From TMED69 sp036130055 (GTDB lineage Bacteria > Pseudomonadota > Gammaproteobacteria > Ga0077536), in NCBI GenBank assembly GCA_036130055.1, contig JAYYOR010000007.1, positions 1-26,857 on the forward strand: a stretch of 26,857 nt of DNA. Reading direction: 5' to 3'. Of the stretch, positions 9,471-16,412 are shown piece by piece. Below the pieces are notes generated by a model. The model was not told where the DNA came from and did no database searches. It saw only the letters and a list, made by a program, of their open reading frames with translations. The first letter of the stretch is position 1; every line of letters begins with the position of its first letter. The position numbers were made by a program, and so were the translations under genes.

Positions 9471-9854
9471 TTACTTCCAAAAATAAATGTAAGCCCAAGT
9501 TACACTGCTTAATAATAACGCGTTAAAAACAACAAGATAACCAGTTTTATATGCGATATTGAGTTGAAATCCCCAGCCCAGGTCCCACAGTAAATGGCGG
9601 ACCCCATTTGAAAAATGGTAGAAAAATGCCACGGTCCACATGAATAAAACTGGTTGAACAATGGGCGTCGTGAAAATTTTGACTGCGAGACTGTAGGCTT
9701 CAGGACCCTGAGCCAAAGCTACTATCCAGTATGTAAACGCGACTAGTCCGGATGTTCCTAAAAAAAGGCCTGCCATTCGATGGCTAATAGAAAGTATAGA
9801 AGTAAGTTGAGGCCGATAAATTTGTAGATGTGGCGAGGTTGGTTGTTCTTGCAT
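9471..9854 (-). CDS. sdhC: Succinate dehydrogenase cytochrome b556 subunit SdhC
   Basis: This 127-aa membrane subunit has three helices. Signatures are SPHLQIYRPQLTSILSISHR, with the quinone-site Ser and Arg, and HFSNGVRHLLWD, with the probable haem-ligand His. Both resemble alphaproteobacterial/mitochondrial SdhC. It is the first structural gene of sdhCDAB and lies 48 bp after the sdhAF4 gene. Confidence 0.95.
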   Translation of the reverse strand: MQEQPTSPHLQIYRPQLTSILSISHRMAGLFLGTSGLVAFTYWIVALAQGPEAYSLAVKIFTTPIVQPVLFMWTVAFFYHFSNGVRHLLWDLGWGFQLNIAYKTGYLVVFNALLLSSVTWAYIYFWK

Positions 9855-9902
9855 TCCTAATGACCGGTTTATGAGTATCTTCTATTATGAGATCATAGCA
9901 CA

Positions 9903-10088
9903 TCAAAAGTCGATACATCGACCTTTTCTCTCCCAATCTCCATATCGGGTTGGCTCCAAACCTTTGGGGCCGCCATGTTCCAAGATTTTGTCTTTCTTCC
10001 GCTCAGTTTTTATTTGATCAGAAGTAGATTTTTTTGCAATGTCACTAGAACTTGTCTTTCGTGAGGTAATTTGTTTATTTTTTTTCAT
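9903..10088 (-). CDS. DUF1674 / succinate dehydrogenase assembly factor 4 homologue
   Basis: This small 61-aa protein has a Lys/Ser-rich, probably disordered N-terminus and the diagnostic DUF1674 C-terminus, GGPKGLEPTRYGDWERKG followed by CIDF. In mitochondria this family (SDHAF4/Sdh8) binds flavinylated SdhA and helps it join SdhB. The gene lies directly upstream of sdhC on the same strand, so a complex II assembly role fits here. That role is inferred from homology and position. The coding region is short but the motif is close to the family consensus. Confidence 0.9.
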   Translation of the reverse strand: MKKNKQITSRKTSSSDIAKKSTSDQIKTERKKDKILEHGGPKGLEPTRYGDWERKGRCIDF

Positions 10089-10105
10089 AGTTGGTTAATA
10101 TTTGT

Positions 10106-10121
10106 TTGATAATACGATCAA
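10106..10121. promoter_or_regulatory. 16-bp dyad upstream of sdhAF4-sdhCDAB
   Basis: The inverted repeat TTGAT-N6-ATCAA lies in the 42-bp gap between gph and the first gene of the sdh set, about 18 bases before the sdhAF4 start. It may be an operator, but the spacer is two bases too long for an FNR or CRP site, and a chance dyad in AT-rich DNA is possible. Confidence 0.2.
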
Positions 10122-10130
10122 TAATTCTTT

Positions 10131-10811
10131 TTAGTTCCGTTTTTCGATAAATGCGTTAAGTTCTTCGGCTTTGAATACGCTAAAATCTGATAGTTTAGCC
10201 AAGTTCTCAAACTCGATGTCGGAATATCCGTACTCAACAACAATACTTATCATTCCTGCTGCTTTTGCGGCTTTTATATCTAATTGTGTATCGCCAATAT
10301 ACGCGCAATTAGCCGGCATAACACCCAGGTCTTGCGAGGCTGTAAGTAGCGGCTTTGGATCAGGTTTAGAAACATTCAGCGTATCGCCATAAACTAAAGA
10401 TGAGGCCTTATTTTCCCATCCGAAATGTTTAATGATAGGTTTTGCAAATCGTCCTACCTTATTTGTAACGATACCCCATGGCGTTTTTGTTTTTGATAGT
10501 CTCATAATTAGGTCGTTTATACCCGGAAAAATTATTGTTCGATTAGTTAATGATGCCGCATAGTATTGCCAAAATTGCTCCCGAAGGACAACTATTTTTT
10601 CAGTATCGAGACCATCACCAAAGCAACCTTTAATTATTTGGTCTGTTCCCCCAGAAATTAATTGCCGCAATTTTAAAAATTCAACAGGCTCTCTTTTGTT
10701 TATAGTCAGAACTTGATTTATGCAGTAAAAAAGATCAGGGGCAGAATCGATTAACGTTCCATCTAGATCAAATAAAACTCCTTTTATGCAATCAGGCATT
10801 ATTTTTTTCAT
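10131..10811 (-). CDS. gph: HAD-family phosphatase (Gph / MupP-like)
   Basis: This 226-aa haloacid-dehalogenase phosphatase has motif I FDLDGTLIDS near the N-terminus, motif II in GIVTNK, the motif III Lys in VSKPDPKPL and motif IV in YIGDTQLDIKAA. The family includes 2-phosphoglycolate phosphatase, which clears a DNA-repair and photorespiratory by-product. In pseudomonads the equivalent gene next to ubiG encodes MupP, a MurNAc-6-phosphate phosphatase of cell-wall recycling. The start overlaps the ubiG stop by four bases (ATGA), so the two are co-translated. Sequence alone does not decide between the two substrates. Confidence 0.85.
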   Translation of the reverse strand: MKKIMPDCIKGVLFDLDGTLIDSAPDLFYCINQVLTINKREPVEFLKLRQLISGGTDQIIKGCFGDGLDTEKIVVLREQFWQYYAASLTNRTIIFPGINDLIMRLSKTKTPWGIVTNKVGRFAKPIIKHFGWENKASSLVYGDTLNVSKPDPKPLLTASQDLGVMPANCAYIGDTQLDIKAAKAAGMISIVVEYGYSDIEFENLAKLSDFSVFKAEELNAFIEKRN

Positions 10812-11494
10812 TTCGAAAACACAGCAAAATAGTTTATAGCTACAGATTTACTTAACTTTGCTTTTCTCAAAAATGGATTATAAACAAAACCGTTTATATT
10901 GGTACAGTAAAGTCCTACATTCCTTGCAAGACTGGTAAGTTCATTTGGTCGTATGAACTGCTCATGACTATGGGTGCCATTTGGAACTATTTTTAAGATT
11001 TTTTCGGCGGCTATTATACCGAAAATTAAAGACGACAATGTTCTGTTGATGGTTGAAACTATAAGGACGCCATCGTTCTTCAGTAAGGTTTCACAGTCAC
11101 TTAGCAAGTCCTCGACATCCTCCACATGCTCGATTAGCTCAAAACAAGCTACGAGGTCAAATTCACCCGGTCGATTTGTTGCTAATTTTTTTGAAGAACA
11201 AAGTTCGTAGTCTATTTCAAAATTATTTGAAGCGGCTCTTTTTTTTCCTACTTCAATTAATTTACGGTTTAAATCTATTGCTTTAACAGCGGCACCTCGA
11301 AGATAAGCAGATTCAGAAAAAATACCTGCTCCACAACCTATATCAGCAATGTTGCACCCATTAAGAGCCATCATTTCTTCAACATAATTTAGTCGAATAG
11401 GGTTGATATCATGTAGTGTTTTAAGAGGTCCGTCTTTATCAAACCATTGCTCTGCGAGTGGCTCGAATTTTTCTATTTCATTATCTTGAGACAT
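10808..11494 (-). CDS. ubiG: Ubiquinone biosynthesis O-methyltransferase UbiG
   Basis: UbiG performs the two O-methylations of ubiquinone synthesis with S-adenosylmethionine. The 228-aa sequence has the UbiG N-terminus EQWFDKDGPLKTLHDINPIR, the SAM-binding motif IADIGCGAGIFSE near residues 49-61, FELIEHVED, and the late segment HSHEQFIRP. It is slightly shorter than E. coli UbiG (240). It leads the minus-strand series and overlaps gph by four bases; a 115-bp upstream region is shared with divergent leuC. Confidence 0.95.
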   Translation of the reverse strand: MSQDNEIEKFEPLAEQWFDKDGPLKTLHDINPIRLNYVEEMMALNGCNIADIGCGAGIFSESAYLRGAAVKAIDLNRKLIEVGKKRAASNNFEIDYELCSSKKLATNRPGEFDLVACFELIEHVEDVEDLLSDCETLLKNDGVLIVSTINRTLSSLIFGIIAAEKILKIVPNGTHSHEQFIRPNELTSLARNVGLYCTNINGFVYNPFLRKAKLSKSVAINYFAVFSK

Positions 11495-11520
11495 TTTCTG
11501 TTGGTTTGTTTATTTGAATC

Positions 11521-11526
11521 TATAAT
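11521..11526 (+). promoter_or_regulatory. Candidate -10 box for leuC
   Basis: A perfect TATAAT lies in the ubiG-leuC divergent region, 83 bases before the leuC ATG. The nearest -35-like sequence (TTGGTT at 11501) leaves only 14 bases of spacer, so the assignment is tentative. The rest of the gap is very AT-rich and shows no clear attenuator or leader peptide. Confidence 0.3.
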
Positions 11527-11609
11527 AAAGATTAATTTAATGCTTCGTTATTTATTTAAAATTAAATTAAATGTTAAACTATGGAGATGTTTCAGTACAG
11601 TTAAATTCA

Positions 11610-13010
11610 ATGAAAAGCAAAACATTATATGACAAAATTTGGGACGACCATTTGGTAAAGGAGTTACCCGATGGCAACTCACTAATTTACATAGATAGGC
11701 ATCTAATCCATGAAGTTACTTCTCCTCAAGCATTTGAAGGGTTAAATTTAGCAGGGAGAGAATTATGGCGAAAAGATTCAATTAAGGCGGTGTCCGATCA
11801 TAATGTACCTACTACTAGTAGCCTTACAGTAAATGACCAAACGGCGAAGATTCAGCTTGAAACCCTCAATAAAAATTGCAAGGAACATAATATTTTGCAT
11901 CTAAAAATGGGTGATCGAAAACAAGGCATTGTACATGTAACTGGGCCAGAGTTGGGTTGGTGTCTACCGGGAACGACTGTTGTTTGTGGCGACTCGCATA
12001 CAGCTACTAACGGCGCGCTCGCCGCCATGGCTTGGGGCATTGGAACATCTGAGATTGAGCATGTTATGGCGACTCAGTGTCTTATCATGAAAAAATCAAA
12101 GAATATGGAGATCATTGTTACTGGAAAGCTAGGGTTTGGAGTAACGGCAAAGGATGTCATATTGTATATCATTGGTAAAATAGGAACTGCCGGAGCCACT
12201 GGTCATGCGATCGAGTATAAAGGAGACGTAATAAAAGGCTTGACAATGGAAGAGCGGATGACGATTTGTAATATGTCGATCGAGGCGGGAGGCAGAATTG
12301 GCTTGGTAGCTTTTGATGACGTAACGGAAGAATACCTAAAAGACAAACCTTTTGCGCCGTCAGGCGCTCAGTGGTCCAAAGCGGTAAAAGATTGGCGCCA
12401 GTTATACTCAGATGAAGATGCATTATTCGACAAGAAAATTAGTATTTCAGCTAAAGACATAGCTCCTCAGGTGTCCTGGGGCACATCCCCCGAAATGGTT
12501 GTTGGTGTCGATGAGTGTGTTCCGGATCCGGCTCATTTTGAGTCTGAAGTAAAAAGAATAGGCATGCAAAATGCATTGGATTATATGAGTCTTAGTCCAG
12601 GTCAAAAAATCAGTGATATTACGATCGATAAAGTTTTTATTGGTTCATGCACAAATTCTAGGATTGAAGACTTACGAGCCGCAAGTGAGATAATCAAGGG
12701 TCGAAAAAAAGCGAAAAGCGTCAAACTTGCGATGGTAGTACCTGGTTCGGGTTTGGTGAAAGAGCAAGCAGAAAGTGAGGGGATAGATCAGATTTTTCGT
12801 GACGCTGGTTTCGAATGGAGAAACCCAGGTTGCTCGATGTGCCTTGGAATGAACGAGGATCAATTGAGTGCTGGCGAAAGGTGCGCAAGCACCTCAAATC
12901 GCAACTTCGAGGGTCGACAAGGACAGGGCGGAAGAACACATCTTGTTTCTCCGGTGATGGCAGCAACGGCAGCTATAGAAGGCCGTTTTAAAGATTATCG
13001 AGACTTTTAG
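11610..13010 (+). CDS. leuC: 3-isopropylmalate dehydratase large subunit LeuC
   Basis: LeuC with LeuD isomerises 2-isopropylmalate to 3-isopropylmalate in leucine synthesis. I place the start at the ATG at 11610 (MKSKTLYDKIWDDHLV), which gives 466 aa, the E. coli length; an upstream in-frame ATG at 11571 would add 13 residues not seen in the family. The aconitase-type [4Fe-4S] cysteines are in GSCTNSR and GCSMCLG, and the substrate/cluster region includes CGDSHTATNGA. leuD follows after two bases. Confidence 0.97.
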   Translation: MKSKTLYDKIWDDHLVKELPDGNSLIYIDRHLIHEVTSPQAFEGLNLAGRELWRKDSIKAVSDHNVPTTSSLTVNDQTAKIQLETLNKNCKEHNILHLKMGDRKQGIVHVTGPELGWCLPGTTVVCGDSHTATNGALAAMAWGIGTSEIEHVMATQCLIMKKSKNMEIIVTGKLGFGVTAKDVILYIIGKIGTAGATGHAIEYKGDVIKGLTMEERMTICNMSIEAGGRIGLVAFDDVTEEYLKDKPFAPSGAQWSKAVKDWRQLYSDEDALFDKKISISAKDIAPQVSWGTSPEMVVGVDECVPDPAHFESEVKRIGMQNALDYMSLSPGQKISDITIDKVFIGSCTNSRIEDLRAASEIIKGRKKAKSVKLAMVVPGSGLVKEQAESEGIDQIFRDAGFEWRNPGCSMCLGMNEDQLSAGERCASTSNRNFEGRQGQGGRTHLVSPVMAATAAIEGRFKDYRDF

Positions 13011-13012
13011 TA

Positions 13013-13651
13013 ATGGAAAAATTCACAAGATTCGAAGGGATGGTTGTTCCTTTGGACAGACCGAATGTTGATACCGATGCTATCATACCCAAGCAATTCC
13101 TCAAATCAATTAAAAAAACTGGTTTTGGAGATTACCTTTTTGATGAATGGAGGTTTTTAGACAAAGGAACTCCCGGGAAAAAATTAATTGAGAGAAACCC
13201 AAATCCAGAATTCATTCTTAATCAGGACAAGTATCAGAGTGCCAATATTTTACTTTGCCGCGAGAATTTTGGTTGTGGTTCATCAAGAGAACATGCTCCG
13301 TGGGCTTTAAGAGATTTTGGTTTTAAAGTTTTAATAGCTCCAAGTTTTGCAGATATTTTTTTTAATAATTCGATAAAAAATGGGTTGCTGCTGGTGACTC
13401 TTAGTGAAATGTCGATTCAGGAACTTTTTCAGCTAGCAACTTTGCAAAAACCATTAAAAGCGAGTATAGATTTGGTGAATCAAACCATCGAAACAAATTC
13501 TAAAAGTTCTTACCAATTTAAGATTGAAGCTAGTGTCAAACAAAGATTGTTAGATGGAGCTGACGATATTAGTTTGACATTAAACTATAAAGAGGACATT
13601 CGACGTTATGAAGAAATGGCCATCGACAAGCACCCGTGGCGTTTTGTCTAA
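13013..13651 (+). CDS. leuD: 3-isopropylmalate dehydratase small subunit LeuD
   Basis: This 212-aa swivel-domain partner of LeuC has the motifs DRPNVDTDAIIPKQFLK near the N-terminus and CRENFGCGSSREHAPWAL around residue 80. It begins two bases after the leuC stop and ends two bases before the end of the convergent acyl-CoA ligase gene. leuB does not follow. Confidence 0.97.
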   Translation: MEKFTRFEGMVVPLDRPNVDTDAIIPKQFLKSIKKTGFGDYLFDEWRFLDKGTPGKKLIERNPNPEFILNQDKYQSANILLCRENFGCGSSREHAPWALRDFGFKVLIAPSFADIFFNNSIKNGLLLVTLSEMSIQELFQLATLQKPLKASIDLVNQTIETNSKSSYQFKIEASVKQRLLDGADDISLTLNYKEDIRRYEEMAIDKHPWRFV

Positions 13652-13653
13652 TT

Positions 13654-15291
13654 TTAAAGGTTTTCAGCAATATCTCTTAGTTTAAATTTTTGGATTTTGC
13701 CAGTTGACGTTTTAGGGAGTTCTGTAAAAACTACATTCTTAGGAGCTTTAAAATGAGCCATAGAATTTCTACAATAGTTTATAATATCCTCCTCAGTTAA
13801 ATCCGGGCTACCTGGTTTAAGTGTGACAAAAGCGCATGGAGTTTCACCCCATTTTTCGTCAGAACGAGCCACTACCGCAGCCTCAAGTACGTCTGGATGT
13901 TTATATAGTGCTTCTTCAACTTCAATTGACGAGATATTCTCGCCTCCCGATATAATTATATCTTTAGAGCGGTCTTTTATTTGGATGTATCCATCGGGAT
14001 GCATTACTGCCAAATCTCCAGAGTGGAAATACCCTCCTTTTAAAGCTTCTTGAGTAGCTTTTGAGTTTTTCAAGTATCCTTTCATTACTACGTTACCTGC
14101 AAACATTATTTCTCCAATAGTTGTTCCATCTGCAGGGACTGGTTCCATTGTTTCGGGATTCATGACTGTAAGCCTCTCCAGAACATGAAATCTGACGCCT
14201 TGTCTCGTGAGTCGCTCAGCATAGTCATCCTCATTTAGATCTTTATAATTTTCTTGAGGAGCATTAAATACAGCCGGACCATAAGTTTCTGTCAGTCCAT
14301 AAGCGTGAGTAATCCTAAAGCCTTGAGATTCAATAGCTTTTAAGACGGCTGCAGGAGGCGCCGCGCCGGCTGTCATAACTTCAACTAGGTGGGGTAACAA
14401 TTTCTTTTCCTCGTCTTTCGCATTAGCAATAAAATTCAATACAATCGGCGCTCCACAAAAATGGGTCACATCATTTGCTAGGATCGATGTATAAATATCT
14501 TTTGCATTAATGTATCGTAGGCAAACATTGGTACCTGCTAACGCTGCGATTGTCCAGGGAAATGTCCAGCCACAGCAATGAAACATTGGAAGTGTCCAAA
14601 GGTAGGTAGGGTGCTGTTTCATATCCCAAGACAGTGCACAACCAAGAGCATTAAGGTATGCGCCTCTGTGGTGATAAACAACACCTTTGGGATTACCGGT
14701 TGTTCCGGATGTATAACAAAGCGCAATGGGATCCCACTCATTAGAGGGAAGATTCCAATCAAAATTTTCGTCGCCGCCTTTCAAAAATTCTTCATATTCG
14801 ATATCTCCAATTTGGGAATGATTTTGAGCACATTGATCTGCAATATCTATGATGAACGGCTTGTTATTAAGCCCTTTTACGGCGGCATTTGTAACCTCTG
14901 CGAAATCTGTGTCAACTAGAATTGCTTTGGCTTCGCCGTGCTCTAATATAAACTTTATCGCATCTGAGTCTAATCTAATATTGATTGGGTTTATAACAGC
15001 GCCTAATGCTGGTATAGCGAATAAGGATTCATAAAACGCAGGTATATTGGTAGCTATAACTGCAACAGTATCTCCTTTATTTATTCCAATCTTGTGTAAC
15101 GCTGATGCTAGTTTGCGGCATCTCGAAAACGTTTCTCTCCAACTAAAACTTTTGTCACCATGGATTACTGCAGTTATCTCTGGAAAAATATCTGCTGCTC
15201 GTTTTATCCAGCTGAGCGGTGATTGAGAAACATAATTTGCCTCAGATTTTTGTAGATCTTTTTCAAATATGTTCTGCTCTGCATTATTCAT
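13654..15291 (-). CDS. AMP-forming acyl-CoA synthetase
   Basis: This 545-aa adenylate-forming ligase activates a carboxylic acid with ATP and CoA. The family motifs are in order: the P-loop YTSGTTGNPKG, the segment MFHCCGWTFPWTIAALAGT, YGLTE, the hinge region HSGDLAV then KDRSKDIIISGGENIS, and the C-terminal catalytic Lys in PKTSTGKIQ. The HCCGW-FPW region resembles the short/medium-chain and methylmercaptopropionate (DmdB-like) ligases, so a small acid substrate is likely; the exact acid is unknown. The ATG is preceded by AAGGAGAG. It is the last of three minus-strand genes, after the dehydrogenase and LLM genes, and probably activates a product or intermediate of their pathway. Confidence 0.85.
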   Translation of the reverse strand: MNNAEQNIFEKDLQKSEANYVSQSPLSWIKRAADIFPEITAVIHGDKSFSWRETFSRCRKLASALHKIGINKGDTVAVIATNIPAFYESLFAIPALGAVINPINIRLDSDAIKFILEHGEAKAILVDTDFAEVTNAAVKGLNNKPFIIDIADQCAQNHSQIGDIEYEEFLKGGDENFDWNLPSNEWDPIALCYTSGTTGNPKGVVYHHRGAYLNALGCALSWDMKQHPTYLWTLPMFHCCGWTFPWTIAALAGTNVCLRYINAKDIYTSILANDVTHFCGAPIVLNFIANAKDEEKKLLPHLVEVMTAGAAPPAAVLKAIESQGFRITHAYGLTETYGPAVFNAPQENYKDLNEDDYAERLTRQGVRFHVLERLTVMNPETMEPVPADGTTIGEIMFAGNVVMKGYLKNSKATQEALKGGYFHSGDLAVMHPDGYIQIKDRSKDIIISGGENISSIEVEEALYKHPDVLEAAVVARSDEKWGETPCAFVTLKPGSPDLTEEDIINYCRNSMAHFKAPKNVVFTELPKTSTGKIQKFKLRDIAENL

Positions 15292-15338
15292 AATCTAGGT
15301 CTCTCCTTTCAAGAGGGCTATATAAATTTTTTGGTTCA

Positions 15339-16391
15339 TTATTTGCTGAAATGTGGCATTACTTCTTCCGCAAAAAGTTTCATCGATTTTTCCGCAATTT
15401 GTGGCGGCATTCCAGCAAGCTGCATCCACATTACCAAATGAGTCACTCTGCTTGATTTTTGATATCTTTCAATTTCTTCAATGATATCGTCAGGAGTGCC
15501 AACCATTAAAGGCGCTTCAAAGAAAGTTAAATTCGGATCTTCGCGCAATTTCTCCGGCGGCGGCATTTTAGATACTGACATTGTTTCCTGAAACCATTTG
15601 ACGTCAGCCGCTTCCTTTAGCCACTTGTCATAAGTGTCCATCATGTAATGGGCGTGATGCTGGCAATTAGACCAGGCCTCGTCCCGTGTGGGTGCTACTG
15701 AAACCAATCTAAGTTGAGATACTTTGTGTTTGGCTGGATCGCGGTTATGTTTAATTAACTCTTCGTCATACATTTGTTGTAAATTTTCTCCGCCAGTGCC
15801 AGCAACGTGAAATCCAAATTTTGCGGCCCTAGCGGCTGATTTTCTTCCCATTACGGCAGTCCAAATAGGAGGATGGGGTTGCTGGATGGGTTGGGGTTCC
15901 AGATGGACGTTCTTCAAGTTAAAATGTTCCCCTTTAAAAGAAAACACATCTTCGGTCCATGCTTTTCGAATTATTTCTAGACCTTCGTCCATAAGTTTTG
16001 GCCGGTCAGTCCTTGGTATTCCATAACCTTCAAATTCTTGAACTCGATATCCTAAACCTAATCCTAGATCCAGTCTACCTTTTGAAATTATGTCTACCAC
16101 GGTTGCTTCTTCAACTACATTAATAGGATGTTTACCCAATGGGAGTAAAATCACAAAAGTCCCTATTCTAATTGTCCTGGTTCTTGCAGCTATTGCGGCA
16201 GCGGTAGGTAGTAAAGCAGGGCACCAGCCATCCTCCCAAAAATGATGTTCAGTTAACCACACTGTGTCATAGCCTAAATCTTCCGCCACTTTGGCTTGAT
16301 TTATGTGTTCCTCATAAATTTCGTCCCAAGGTCGTCTCCAAGTTGGAGGGTTTCTAAAAGCTAGAAGTAGTCCAAAATCTAATTTTGCCAT
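15339..16391 (-). CDS. LLM-class flavin-dependent oxidoreductase
   Basis: This 350-aa protein has the bacterial-luciferase TIM-barrel fold. Early segments are YDTVWLTEHHFW, RTRTIRIGTFVILLPL and HPINVVEEATVVDIISKGRLDLGLGLGY (cut here into family blocks); later ones are PPIWTAVMGRKSA and GTPDDIIEEIERY. Members are usually FMN- or F420-dependent monooxygenases or reductases, and some open N-heterocyclic rings, such as the trigonelline oxygenase component TgnB. A separate flavin reductase is normally needed and none is adjacent. The start is ATG with GGGAGAAA upstream. It lies 21 bp after the dehydrogenase gene and 47 bp before the ligase. The substrate is not known. Confidence 0.85.
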   Translation of the reverse strand: MAKLDFGLLLAFRNPPTWRRPWDEIYEEHINQAKVAEDLGYDTVWLTEHHFWEDGWCPALLPTAAAIAARTRTIRIGTFVILLPLGKHPINVVEEATVVDIISKGRLDLGLGLGYRVQEFEGYGIPRTDRPKLMDEGLEIIRKAWTEDVFSFKGEHFNLKNVHLEPQPIQQPHPPIWTAVMGRKSAARAAKFGFHVAGTGGENLQQMYDEELIKHNRDPAKHKVSQLRLVSVAPTRDEAWSNCQHHAHYMMDTYDKWLKEAADVKWFQETMSVSKMPPPEKLREDPNLTFFEAPLMVGTPDDIIEEIERYQKSSRVTHLVMWMQLAGMPPQIAEKSMKLFAEEVMPHFSK

Positions 16392-16412
16392 TTTTAATTT
16401 CTCCCCATTTGT

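Noticed and set aside
10106..10121. FNR or CRP binding site
   Set aside because: The spacing between TGA and TCA is eight bases, whereas both regulators need six.
11571..11609. Earlier ATG for leuC
   Set aside because: It adds 13 residues absent from the family; the ATG at 11610 gives the standard 466 aa and N-terminus.
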